Origin: Trematomus loennbergii
Lineage: Eukaryota > Chordata > Actinopteri > Perciformes > Nototheniidae
Direction: 5' to 3'
NCBI GenBank assembly: GCA_012861695.1
Contig: JAAOOA010000444.1
Span: forward strand, 250,001-314,000
Length of the DNA stretch: 64,000 bases
A model generated the notes under the pieces. That model saw nothing but the letters and a program-made list of their open reading frames with translations, did not search any database and had not been told where the DNA came from. The position numbers were made by a program, and so were the translations under genes. Shown here piece by piece: positions 1-12,450 of the stretch; the first letter of the stretch is position 1, and the number at the start of each line of letters is the position of its first letter.

Positions 1-1821
1 GTTTAATACTCAATTCTGATTGGCCAATTGGAACATCCCAGAGGTTGTTAATTACGATGCGATACACCGTTGCCAAGGAGAACAGACCACTGCTATTCTC
101 TGATATTTTCCAGAGATGGTTAGCATGAGGCTAATACATGCAGGAGACCACACTTCCTTTGATGATTCCTCAGATGTGGCATTCGGTGTGTGTATCACTT
201 TATCACATTAAACAAAAAACGCCTCTTTGCGTAGCTAACACCGACGTTAATCCGCAGAGCTGTGATTCACTGAGTGTAACAGGAGGAAGGAGGTGTGTGA
301 TTCCCAGCAGCAGAACACACCAGCAGCTCTGATCCCACTAACCAAACCTGACATGTCATCTATTCTCAAACTGCCCCGAAGAATTGGCCAGGACAGAGGA
401 AGAGGAGGAAGAGGAAATGGAGGGGATGAACAGGAGTAGAAGCACAGCCCACTTTGAGTCTTTAAAACAGGATCCCTGCAGCAGTTTGTGAAATGGTCAT
501 TTAGTCCACTGATCGTGTGCATGAAACCAAATTTTCCCTCCAAGCATTTTTGGTGCGGGGCGGCCATCTTTGAAGGACAGTGTCCATTCACCTTGGCCCG
601 CCCTGGTAAATCAAAAGCCTGCACACAGATTTAAGTCTGCCGCCGGTTCTGGTCCAACCTAGGGGTTAAATAATAATTCACATTTAAATTGTTATTTACA
701 AGAGGTATGAATTTGGCGATAGCTAGCTAGTTAGCTTACATTCACTAGCCAGCGTGTTAGATAGGTAACAAACCAAAGCTAGCAAACTAGGTAGATATAT
801 GCCAAACTTTAGCTAGCTTGTTAGATAGCTAGATCGCTAACAGATTGCAAGCTAGGTAACTAGTTAGATAGATGGTGAACTTTGGCGACCGTTAGATAGA
901 AGGATGGATGGATAGATAGATAGAGAGTGTTTGCTAGCTAACTATCACACTGACAGGTTAACTGAGTTGGTCTCTGGTTGTTTTTATAAATGTCAGCACT
1001 GTGGACCTTCTGGCAGTGAGAGTTATATAAACTGTCCACATGAGCTTAGGTCTGCAGTCAGTGCGGCTCATATGTTCTGGTTCTTTTCTAAGCTGCTCAT
1101 AGCAAAGACACCTACACCACAAGACATACAGGTAATCAACATGTCCTCATATGAGATTTTATGTCATATTTCATCCTGCAGTCCCTAACACTGGATGGAT
1201 GCTGTAAAACCAATCCATAGTGGCAGATTAGCTGTGAGTAATCTCTGATAAAAAACTGTATTTACAACGTTGCTAGTGCTAAACCTGAAGAGCTAAGACA
1301 TTAGCATTTGAACAGGAGGTCGGAAAAGGGGTGTACATAAGGTGAATATAAGCTTTCTTTCCCAGAATGCACCGCGGTTCTTTCCCAGTTGGAATACATT
1401 ATTTTGAAAATCGTGAATGAAAAGGAAAAGCTAAATGTGTGTACATGAACACAAATCAATGCATTAAATTACCATTTCAGGAGCTAAAGGCTTTCCGTTC
1501 CTCGCATCTTCCTCTGTGTTTCAACCTCTTCTTCTCTCCTGCCCTCCCCCTTTCTCTCCCTCCCTTTCTCTCTGCAGAGAGTCACGTCGAGGGGAGATAG
1601 TGGTGAAGAGAGGGGGACAGATGACGGGTGAGGGAAATGCATGAGAGGATGTGGAGTCAAATGTATAATGAGGCAGAGAGAGAGCTGTAGCGAGGAGAGA
1701 CGGAGGGGAGGAAAAACTAAGAGCGGAGATGTTTTCTCCCCCTTTCCTTTATCTCCCCCTGTGTCACCCTGATTATATAAGAGCCACGTGCTAAAAATAA
1801 AGCCTGCAGTAACAACTGTGG

Positions 1822-1961
<140 letters not shown>

Positions 1962-2517
1962 TCCTGCACATGCATGCCTGCACTTGATGCTCATATTAAA
2001 AATAAAACACACACACACACACACACACAGCTCAGAGCGCCGGGGTGCAGGTTCGCTGCGGTTGCCATGGCGACACAGCCTCCTTCAGATGGCGCTATGA
2101 CTTCCTGGAGGGACAGAGGAGCCCCCCCCCCCTCACTAACACACATACCATCACATCAACATTTTTCCTGCTCTCCTCCCTCAGGGTTTCAATCCTCTGA
2201 TTTATGTTATTTGAGGTGTGTTTATTGCTATTGCAGAAAAGGCTAGTTATTTCTAATGGACAGTGACCCTGCACACTCCATGTCATAGTTGAGTCATTAA
2301 AATAAAATAAAATACCAGTTTTTCATGTTTTCTTTTAGTGCAACTTCTCTATCTGAGCTGCAAGCGCGCTACAATGGCCCAGAACATTTCCATCAGGAGA
2401 AACGCGCTGCAGCTTCAGAAACGATGCGGATATAAAAACACAAATGTTCCAAAACACATGAAGAAACATCTTCACCAACTTGAGGAAACATGCGCTAAAA
2501 GCTGCATAAACCAAAAC

Positions 2518-3046
2518 GCTGCAAATACAAAACGCTGCAAGAAGAACGGAGACCAGGGGACACTAAAGAGTGACGCACACAGCTGAGACCAGGGGACACT
2601 CAAAAGTGACGCACACAGCTGAGGGACGCTTGGTGACGTTCAGGATTATAAAGCTGAACAACTGTCTCTGTCTCAGAGTTCTGTCTCATAACTGGAAGTG
2701 TTGTCAGGATATCTCAAATGACTAGGTTAGCTACGTTAGCTAGCTAGCTTACAGCAGATCTGCAGTAACATCAGAAGGAGTCATGTGATCACATTGTTAA
2801 AATAAGCCCATAAAACATTTAGGTACGTTTCCAACAACAGAGACAGTTGTACAGCTTTATAATCCTGAACGTCACCAATCTCCGTCCCAGCTGTGTGCGT
2901 CACTTTTTAGTGTCCCCTGGTCTCCCAGCTGTGTGCGTCACTTTTTAGTGTCCCCTGGTCTCCAGCTGTGTGTGTCACTTTTTAGTGTCCCCTGGTTTCC
3001 GCATTTTTTTAGTGCCCTTTTTCTTGCAGCATTTTGTATTTGCAGC
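2518..3046. mobile_element. Foldback element with tandem units in its arms
   Basis: Left arm 2518-2668 and right arm 2838-3046 are inverted copies. Shared words include GGTGACGTTCAGGATTATAA and, in the outer arms, GCTGCAAATACAAAA. The arms contain units of about 36 bp (CCAGGGGACACTAAAAAGTG, then ACGCACACAGCTG), two on the left and three on the right. About 170 bp lie between. The right flank to 3192 belongs to a TTAAAGAGGCCC-type element that also occurs at 50287-50345. Confidence 0.78.
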
Positions 3047-3664
3047 CCAGTCTGCTCTGATTGGTTAGCTGGCCGGCTCTGTTGTGATTGGTCAACCTCT
3101 TAGAGATGTCCTGCCCCTTTACATGCCCAACAACCTATATAACACACTACAGGAGAAAGAAACCCCAAAAGAACCATAGGGCCTCTTTAAATCCCAGCTT
3201 CTCATCACCTCCATCAGTTATCAGCTCATGCTCCTTCCTCCGCCACCTCTTTCAGCGGCCACCATCACATCGAGTCCCATCAGGAGAAGCCCGGGGACCA
3301 CGAGTGTGTGTGTGCATGTGTGTGTGTTCCTGAAAAACATGCAAGCTGTCCTGCTGACTGGAGGAGCTGAGTAGTGCAGGTGATGGATGATTCATTGAAA
3401 CACTCACAAACACCAGTGTGTGCAATTCCCCAAAATACAGTCGCTGCTCTCCGCCTCACACACACACTCTCTCACACACTGCCTATATTTAAACACACAC
3501 ACTTTCACAGACTCCCTAGCAACAACTGCTGACATCCTGCAGCTCCACTGTGCTTAAAATAATGTCTAAATATATAAAAACCTCTAAATAACTCTCATGA
3601 CGTGGAGTCAGATTTGCTGTGGCTTTGTCTGCCACCTTATAAAAATTATGTAGAGGAAAGAAAC

Positions 3665-3769
3665 TAGGGCTGCACGATTAGCAACAATTAACATTAACAC
3701 ATTTTGTGCTTCCTGCCATCTGGATATTAGAGTTGATATTGCAATTTAGATTACTTGTGCAGCTCTAAT
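3665..3769. mobile_element. Short hAT-like remnant
   Basis: TAGGGCTGCACGATTA at the left and a degraded inverted end (TGTGCAGCTCTAAT) at the right resemble the termini of the hAT MITE at 13294. It is a strongly deleted copy. A similar fragment lies at about 23696-23812. Confidence 0.4.
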
Positions 3770-4377
3770 ATGAAAATGCAAAAAGAAAAGTCTCTGAAAG
3801 ATTATCAATTTATGGATCCCATATTGGAAAACTGTTTGGTTACAGCAGCATGTTCACAAGGCATTGCAGATTAGTTAGAAATATATAATAAACAAATAGA
3901 AATAGTGTTCAATATGTATTTATCAAACCTACGGTATATATAGAGTATAAAATACAAATTATAGGAAAATCCTTTAGAAAACACAGAAAATATTTGTATA
4001 AAAAACTGTATTTATTTATACTGCACATATTCTTTATGTAAAAACAATTAAAATATTAATATTTATCAATAAATGAACTTTAAGGATTACCTACTCTTGC
4101 TGTACTGTATTATTATTCATTTAATTGTATTGACTTATTTTTTCTGTGAGCTCGTATTGACATCTTGCTGTCCTGTCCTGTGTATTTATTGGCTGTACTT
4201 AATTACAAAAGTAATAATAATAACGTATTACTTTATTTAAACAATAAAGTAAATTAAACAATGCTACCATAATAATATGATCGTATTAACCCTAATCAGT
4301 TGTGTCAGCAGCAGAGCGATGAGCTCCCGGTGAAATCAGCTCAGAGATGATCCACATCAAACACAATTTCCACCGAC

Positions 4378-4401
4378 GCACGCACGCACGCACGCACGCA
4401 C
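4378..4401. repeat. (ACGC)n microsatellite
   Basis: About six CACG units. Confidence 0.85.
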
Positions 4402-4903
4402 ATCTCCAGTGCAGAAACACACTCTGACGTTCACTGTCATCATTCCTCTGAGACCTCAGGACCCCAGCCTGACCCCCACAGGGACATAGATCACTTTAAA
4501 TATAGAGATCTGCAAGTCACAGAAATGTTGGACACTTAGCACCGATCAGCTCCTCGTTGCGTGTTCACAGTGTATCGTGTTTCCTCCGGTGGTGTGATGA
4601 ATCCTCCACTGAGAACTCGTCCACATTTAGACGCTGTGTAACTTTATATATTTCAGGAATATGCTGAGTTTACCTCTTCAGCGCCTGGACTCGCTTACAA
4701 GCACATATAGGCGTTAGTGGACGAGGAAAAATAGATCCATGTGAGAATCCACGACTTAATAAAATTGAGAATTCAGCTAGATATTGCAACAGTTATTCTG
4801 CACACCAACTCAAAATCGTGTGAAGAAATATTGTTTAGTTTGTTGAAAAATAACTAGTAACATGTTATTTTTATAGGACGGATTTGATCAGGCTGTCCCA
4901 CCA

Positions 4904-5103
4904 CATCCAAAAATCTTCAACTGGTACAAAATGCTGCAGCCCGTCTACTAACAACAACAAGAAATAAGGACCACATCACTCCAATTTTAGCAGCTCTACA
5001 CTGGCCCCCCGTGAAGCACAGAATTTATGTTAAAATACTTCTTCTTACTTACAAAGCGCTAACTGGTCAGGCACCATCGTACCTAAAAGATCGTTTAATT
5101 CCA
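4904..5103 (+). pseudogene. LINE reverse transcriptase remnant (L2/CR1-like)
   Basis: On the plus strand an open piece reads LQLVQNAAARLLT, then ITPILAALHWPPVKHRIYVK and TYKALTGQAPSYLKDRL. These words are typical of the C-terminal part of fish L2/Rex-type LINE polymerases. It is truncated on both sides and flanked by AT-rich DNA. Confidence 0.83.
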
Positions 5104-5744
5104 CTATTGATTCAACTTGTTATATTTGAACTGAGTCACTGAGAATTGAGAATCTTCTTTTTAGTAAAAAGTGATTGACGTCTTTGCGTCTTAGCTTTGC
5201 CCTTCTGGATTAAATGATTGCAATCAGTGAAAATACGTTTTTCAAATATAAAAACTATTTTATTTTATACAGACTTACTCTGCTTCCCTGCCATCATTTA
5301 GCACCTTCACGAGTGCACAGCAGACTCATTCTAAAATTAGCTCCGATATGTACTTCATCCATAATAACCCTAGAATCAAATTTTACGACACTGAAATATG
5401 AACACTCCTAACAGTGCTGATTGTAGCTGCGTCTAAATATTCACAACCTTCACACACGTATCCTGTTCTCACACACACATCATGTAACTGTAACCAGGGA
5501 GCTCACTCTGCAAAAATCCCCTTCATCTCCTGTCACTAATAAAAGTATCTACACACTTTACTACTTGTCCCAAAGTGACTTCTACAGACTGTTAAAGTAG
5601 AGATGTCACACAGTCTATAATGGATTACTAAAGGGCCTACTGTATAACATGCACAGGGGCCCAAAGTGACAGGGGCCCCCTGCACTATGTCACTCAGAGA
5701 GACACATATCAACCAGGAAGACTGGAAAAATGAAAAAGAGTAAC

Positions 5745-5925
5745 AAAACAACTACCAAAATGACGTCAAAAGACTCAAAATGACTACTTAGAGACTCAAA
5801 CTGACTTCCAAGACATACAAAACATCTACAAAGAGACAAAAAATGACCACATAATGACTCAAAACCACAACAAAGAGACACTAAATGACTTCAAGGAGAC
5901 TCAAAATGAATACTGAGAGACTCAT
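5745..5925. repeat. Degenerate minisatellite, about 20-bp unit
   Basis: Loose repeats of AAAATGACTAC, AAAGAGAC and GAGACTCAAAATGA. The minus-strand open frames here come from the repeat. Confidence 0.6.
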
Positions 5926-6858
5926 AAGGGTCATTTTTTCTCATAAACTTCTATATAATTCGAGGTAATAATTCAAGAGAGAAGTAATGACATTTTCTCA
6001 TAGACTTCTATACAATCTGACGTCCAATACCTGGATATTTTTCTTTTGTTTACTGAATATATTTGGGGTTTTGGACTAGTTACAGACAAAGGATCTTTAA
6101 AATAATCACATTTGAGCTTTTTCCCTAATATGGCTTGGCATTCCACACACACAGTTATTCAATTAAATTAGAAAATACAATCCAGATTAATCCATGATGA
6201 TAATTAGCATGACCTGCAGCCAAAAAAACAACCTAAAATGAAATCCTGGCTGGAGTTTATGAGCAGAATGAGCTGGTTTTGCTGCAGGAGATGAATGGTT
6301 GTGCAGATTAAAGCATCACTTTCAGCGCTGACATGAGATCCATCAGCTGAGTATTGTTGGGGTGGAAAACACCTGCACTAATCCAGCTCTGAATGATGTC
6401 CTCCATCCATTATACGATGATTAAATCGTTACCCCCCCCCCCCTGTACCTCAGTAACATCACGGTTATGAACCAGACATTCATCAAGCCACTGTCTCTGC
6501 TTTTTTTGGCAGGAAGTTGAAACCTGGGAGCATCCCTGCCAAGCTGCTTTAAATAGAGGTGCATGATGGGTAAAGAGGCAGTGACCCGTCAGGTGTCCGG
6601 TCACACGAAGTGCCAAAAACTAGGCAAAAAAACTCCTGCTGCAAATGTATTTCAGCCTTAAATAAAGTTGGCAATTATAGAGTGGTCCCTGAAGGCAGCA
6701 TCTCCCTGGTCCAATGGGATTTCTCCATGGGATTTTGGATTATTGCAGAAAATAATCTCTCTGTCAAACAAAGGTTTATGATAATAACATGTTTTGTTAA
6801 ACAGGATAATCTCCACATATTAATAGCACTTTATGATTTCTGAAGTAAAAAGATAATA

Positions 6859-8442
6859 TTGGGCTATAGAGGAACTACAGCACGATCACATGACTTCACG
6901 CCACCACCGCTAAGCTAAACGCGGCTAATGTTGGGCTATAAAGGAACTACAGCACGGTCACATGACTTCACGTCACCACCGCTAAGCTAAAGGTGGCTAA
7001 TGTTGGGCTATAAAGGAACTACAGCACGGTCACATGACTTCACGTCACCACCGCTAAGCTAAAGGAGGCTAATGTTGGGCTATAAAGGAACTACAGCACG
7101 GTCACATGACTTCACGTCACCACCGCTAAGCTAAAGGTGGCTAATGTTGGGCTATAAAGGAACTACAGCACGGTCACATGACTTCACGTCACCACCGCTA
7201 AACTAAACGCGGCTAATGTTGGGCTATAAAGGAACTACAGCACGGTCACATGACTTCACGTCACCACCGCTAAGCTAAAGGTGGCTAATGTTGGGCTGTA
7301 AAGGAACTACAGCACGGTCACATGACTTCACGTCACCATCGCTAAGCTAAAGGTGGCTAATGTTGGGCTATAAAGGAACTACAGCACAGTCACATGACTT
7401 CACGTCACCACCGCTAAGCTAAAGGTGGCTAATGTTGGGCTATAAAGGAACTACAGCACGGTCACATGATTTCACGTCACCACCGCTAAGCTAAAGGTGG
7501 CTAATGTTGGGCTATAAAGGAACTACAGCACGGTCACATGACTTCACGTCACCATCGCTAAGCTAAAGGTGGCTAATGTTGGGCTATAAAGGAACTACAG
7601 CACGGTCACATGATTTCACGTCACCACCGCTAAGCTAAAGGTGGCTAATGTTGGGCTATAAAGGAACTACAGCACGGTCACATGACTTCACGTCACCACC
7701 GCTAAGCTAAAGGTGGCTAATGTTGGGCTATAAAGGAACTACAGCACGGTCACATGACTTCACGTCACCACCGCTAAACTAAACGCGGCTAATGTTGGGC
7801 TATAAAGGAACTACAGCACGGTCACATGACTTCACGTCACCACCGCTAAGCTAAAGGTGGCTAATGTTGGGCTGTAAAGGAACTACAGCACGGTCACATG
7901 ACTTCACGTCACCATCGCTAAGCTAAAGGTGGCTAATGTTGGGCTATAAAGGAACTACAGCACAGTCACATGACTTCACGTCACCACCGCTAAGCTAAAG
8001 GTGGCTAATGTTGGGCTATAAAGGAACTACAGCACGGTCACATGACTTCACGTCACCATCGCTAAGCTAAAGGTGGCTAATGTTGGGCTATAAAGGAACT
8101 ACAGCACGGTCACATGATTTCACGTCACCACCGCTAAGCTAAAGGTGGCTAATGTTGGGCTATAAAGGAACTACAGCACGGTCACATGACTTCACGTCAC
8201 CACTGCTAAGCTAAAGGTGGCTAATGTTGGGCTATAAAGGAACTACAGCACGGTCACATGACTTCACGTCACCATCGCTAAGCTAAAGGCAGCTAATGTT
8301 GGGCTATAAAGGAACTACAGCACGGTCACATGACTTCACGTCACCATCGCTAAGCTAAAGGTGGCTAATGTTGGGCTATAAAGGAACTACAGCACGGTCA
8401 CATGACTTCACGTCACCACCGCTAAGCTAAAGGTGGCTAATG
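6859..8442 (+). repeat. 72-bp satellite array, 22 monomers
   Basis: Twenty-two tandem copies of a 72-bp monomer start at 6859, 6931, 7003 and so on to 8371 with no length change. Each starts GGGCTATAAAGGAACTACAG and contains GGTCACATGACTTCACGTCA and CTAAGCTAAAGG. Monomers differ by a few diagnostic bases (GCTGTAAA, CATCGCT, GATTTCAC, AACTAAACGCGG, CACAGTC). The array has no protein frame because each monomer carries stops. Each copy holds an E-box-like GTCACATGAC and a CRE-like TTCACGTCA. Confidence 0.97.
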
Positions 8443-8790
8443 TTGACTTAATGTAAATTGCAATAGGGTAGATGTAGAAATCTCGGAAGTATTAGCAGAA
8501 AATCTGAAGAAAATCTAACTTTATGCAAAGCTATTACCTCTGAAGGTGGCAAAATATAGCTTTTTCTTGCAATTTGGAAGAAGTAACGCTTAAAAACTAA
8601 AGTTAGGAGTTGCTTCTACTTTTTTTACTTTATTTCTGGTGATTTTTAGGAGGCAAATCAGCTATTTTGGTAAGAAACAGTTCAGCTGTTCCTCTGCCAT
8701 CCTGCCTCCGACAGCAATTAAAGAGAGCAATCTCACTGTGGCGCCTGCTCAATACTCCACAAGGCTCTGCTTTGAAACTGTCACTACTCT

Positions 8791-8792
<2 letters not shown>

Positions 8793-8854
<62 letters not shown>

Positions 8855-8883
8855 TGTGTGTGTGTGCGTGCGTGCGTGTGTGT
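8793..8883. repeat. (TG)n microsatellite
   Basis: TG run with one TGG interruption and a GCGTGCGT end. Confidence 0.97.
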
Positions 8884-9219
8884 CTGACAGAGACTGAGAC
8901 AGACCAAGATCCGAAGAAAAAACCTCTAAAAGACACAAAGTCTGCAGAGACATGAAGGAGGAGATGAAGGAGAGTCTAGCGGACAGATTTCAGGCGGTTT
9001 GTTCGGCTTCAGGAGGACATGGCGTGGAAATGGAGTGTGTGTGTGCACTGCGAAAGGTGAATCACTATTTATGGACCGCCATTATCATTACATAAGGGCT
9101 CAATTATTCAAGCTTTCATATATTAGTCATAGGAAAAAGAGCTCTAGCTCACACAAGCAGAAAACGTCTGAGTTTCTTCTTCTGTGGCTGCAGAGTGCCG
9201 TCAGTGAGAGGTAAACACC

Positions 9220-9349
<130 letters not shown>

Positions 9350-10663
9350 GGGGGTCATATTTAAGGGGCAGGGCATTCAGTTCAGAGGCTGTTAAGGCTT
9401 GCAATTTGTTTTATAATGTAAAATGTGTGGTTTAACCATGCTACAGCAACAGCCTCAAAAACACTAAAAACAATAAGTGCAAAAGGCCACACAAAGAGTA
9501 TTATGCAGAGCATTTACATAAGAAGTGAGTCAAATCAGAGCGCTAACTCACAAATATCAAAACAAACACCTAATACACACATTGGCTCCATTTTGCCTCT
9601 TTAAAAATGCAATTAAAAGCAATTAATTTGATCAATGAATCAGCAGGTCCTGTTATCCAATAGATAGTTTAATCAATTAACAGCCTTAAAAACGATAAAT
9701 TCACCCCGATTTGTTCTCTCCGATATCAGTCAATTTCCCTCAAAATATGATCATTTTAAAACCTCTTTTCCACCAATGCAACATTTCCCAAGTGACAACG
9801 ATGTAAATCAATGCATAAGATGGATCAAAGTCACATTTTTAACCTCTGTTGCAATAAAGGAAAGTTGCATGTGAAAACACTGTACACATGCACGTGATGG
9901 AAGCTGTCAGTGGAAGTTTTGAGAAGAAAAACCGATTTATTTCCGGCTTTTACTCCCGGAAATATTAAATCAGACTCCTGTTTCCGCTCCTGTGACACCG
10001 CTCAGCTTCAGACCTGCAGCTGGAGGCAGAACATCTACCGCTCCTTATCAAATCTCATTCCCAGCAACAATCCCTCATCAATCTGTATCTCCCCTCAGTC
10101 CTTCCTCTCTCTTCTCCAGCCTCCATGTTTGTTCCTTTCTCCCTCCTCCTCCTCCTCTCCTCCTGCTTCGCTGCATTCATCAGCAGCAACAGAAACTCTT
10201 TACTGCTCCTTATTGACATTCGGATGAAATGACAGGCAGCAGATTCCCATTAGCTTCAGGAGGACGAGCTGTAGCATGTTAAACCAGGAGCGCCTCACAC
10301 ACACTGACACACACACACTGACACACACTCCTACACACACTCTGATGTTTTCTGGAGGTTATCAGAATCAGATTTCATTTCTTTAATTAGTCCCTCTCTT
10401 AGGAAATGGATGCAGCAAAGAGACAATACTGATAAATACAAAATAAAACAGTATTTAGTTGAATAGGGCAAGCACTGAATTGTATTAATTTAATTGTATT
10501 TGTATTTAATTTGTATTTAATTTCAATTTGTACTTATCTATTTTATTGTGTTTTATGTCATGTTATGCTCCTAACCACTAACCAAGCTTTATTTCTGAAA
10601 CAGTATTGAGCTCAAACTTTTCTTTCTCGCAGGGTTTACCACAAGGACATTACGTTACACAGA

Positions 10664-11261
10664 GGGTGTTTCTCAATGTCGAGGAGGTTTGCTTGGTAGC
10701 ACATGTACCTGTGGTGCAGTGGGTTGTACGTAGGTGTTTGGATCATGGGGTCACAGGTTCAAACCCCACTGCAGTCAGCATGTCGTTGTGTCCCTGAGAC
10801 ACTTCACCCCAAATTGCTCCTGCGGGGATTGCCCACAGTATTGAGTATGTAAGTCGCTTTGGATAAAAGCGTCTAACAAGTGACATGTAATGTAATGTAC
10901 CTCCGAGTCAGTTGCTTCAGAAGCGAGGCAAGAATCCTTCCTAGCCTCGGAAAACTAAGAATGGTGGAACAGGCTAACAGGTGTGCAGGTGTGCGTCATA
11001 TGAGAGGCCCCGCCTTAAATGGAGCGTGATTTCCGCAAAAGATTTGGAAATTGGTCCGTGCGCAAAGCATTGTGGGGATTTTAAGACCACGGAGTGCAAC
11101 CACGGAGTGCAGCCTTGAACGCCTCCCGCAACGAAGGACGCCGGCCTCGGTAGAATTCCAAGTATCCTGGACATTGGAACAGTCCTTCGGCAGGACTCGA
11201 TGTCGTAGTATCCTTGAAATAGTGGCTCTGGAGCAGCCTTCCTCGACATTGAGAAACACCC
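10664..11261. mobile_element. GGGTGTTTCTC-ended inverted-repeat element containing a SINE
   Basis: The termini are GGGTGTTTCTCAATGTCGAG and its inverted copy ending GAGAAACACCC. It is 598 bp here because of a SINE; the copy at 32654-33048 is 395 bp without it. The open frames across it, on either strand, have no recognisable domain. Confidence 0.85.
10711..10895 (+). mobile_element. tRNA-derived SINE
   Basis: A box A (TGGTGCAGTGG at about 10713) and box B (GGTTCAAACC at 10756-10765) mark the RNA polymerase III head. The tail reads AAGTCGCTTTGGATAAAAGC, then ends in repeated GTAAT. It is flanked by TGTACCT at 10704-10710 and 10896-10902 as a target duplication. The box B position and tail rule out an active tRNA gene. 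Confidence 0.87.
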
Positions 11262-11500
11262 ATATTCTCTCCAGTAGCCTACAGCGCTAGTTCTGAGTGT
11301 TAGCATGCTTGCTAATGTAAACACACAGCATTGTATTATATATAACAACTTTACTCTAAGCCTCCAGCAGACATCCTGCTGAATACACAGACACACAGCT
11401 GCGACTGTATACGGAGACGATAGGTTGGGACGTGTCACGTCGGCTGGATGTCGCCAATGACATTATAGGAGCAACAATTCTGGATCTGCTTGTTAGCACA

Positions 11501-11693
11501 CATTACATTACATGTCACTTGTTAGACGCTTTTATCCAAAGCGACTTACATACATTCAGTACTGTGGGCAATCCCCACAGGAGCAATTTGGGGTGAAGTG
11601 CCTTGCCCAGGGACACAACGACATGCTGACTGCAGTGGGACTCGAACTTGCTACCCCTTGATTCGAAGTTCAGTGCATTGAGCCACAGCCACA
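11501..11693 (-). mobile_element. tRNA-derived SINE, same family
   Basis: The inverted copy begins with the GTAAT-type tail (ACATTACATTACATGTC) and ends in the tRNA-like head near 11690. The box B region is diverged (reads GGGACTCGAACTTG on plus). It lies in the right part of the broken TTAA element. Confidence 0.83.
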
Positions 11694-12314
11694 CCAGTTT
11701 TTTTTTGTTTTTTTAGAGATGTGGGTACAGAGGAAAAGAGAGAGGGTTTTGTTTTCTGACCCTTGTGAGTTCCCCGACACACCGGGGACACGTATTTATT
11801 TATGTATAAAAGACATCAAAAAGTGCATTTTGCATAATAGGTCCCCTTTAAGTAAGGATTAGAAAAAAATTCCGCTCCGTCTTTATCTTTACGCCAAATC
11901 CCCTCGTCAGAGTCCGTTTAAACGAGGTCTGTTTAACTTTAAAAACAGCATCATTACGACTGCTAATTGTGACAGATCCACACGGAGCTAATTGCACAAT
12001 TAACAGTTTTATAAATAGTGGCAAAGAGAATTAGAGCAGTTTTCAGAGGATGTGGAAAGCTTCAAAGGGTTTATTTTCACAACAAGAAAATAACACAACT
12101 GAACAACAAGACGTTTTAAATCTCAGGGGATTGAAAACTAGAGCGAGGAAGCGGGGGGGAGCATGCCCTCCCAGCATGCATTTCTGCACTCTTTGATCTG
12201 CACATCTATAGGTCGCACAGAAATGCCGGTATTATTTGAGAGAAGTGACAGAACAATGGGTTTTTCTCACGTTTGATGCCTTAATAACAGCCGTGGAAAC
12301 GCAACTGAATTTAC

Positions 12315-12450
12315 ATTAAAGAGGCCGTATTCTGCTTGTTGTGGTGTTCCCTCTCCTGTAGTGTGTTGTATACGTTTTAGTGCATGGTCAGCAGAGGCTA
12401 AAATCCCTGTGTTCCCTCCAGAGGGAGTTTCTCTCCCACACACTTTGGAA
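12315..12450. mobile_element. TTAAAGAGGCC-type element, left-end fragment
   Basis: The words TTAAAGAGGCCGTATTCTGC and CCCTCTCCTGTAGTGTG recur at 62104-62180 and, inverted, at 3120-3192 and 13890-13935. Part of the interior (CCCTGTGTTCCCTCCAGAGG) recurs near 44840. Full boundaries could not be set. Confidence 0.5.

Larger units (their letters stand above)
10560..11852. mobile_element. TTAA MITE family 2 copy, broken by nested insertions
   Basis: The outer pieces match the inverted family 2 copy at 18420-18820 (TTTCTGAAACAGTATTGAGC; CCCGACACACCGGGGACAC), and the right end is AATAGGTCCCCTTTAA. A second element (10664-11261) and two SINEs (10711-10895, 11501-11693) interrupt it. The left terminus is not clearly preserved. 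Confidence 0.75.

Noticed and set aside
6859..8442. Possible CRISPR array because of regular repeats
   Set aside because: The repeats abut without unique spacers and the DNA is a vertebrate satellite.
9910..10227. Two overlapping plus-strand frames rich in serine and proline
   Set aside because: They reflect a CTCCTC-rich stretch; no domain or splice context was seen.
10711..10790. Possible tRNA gene with box A and box B
   Set aside because: No cloverleaf can be completed and the same sequence with a tail recurs at 11501 and 53524, so it is a SINE.
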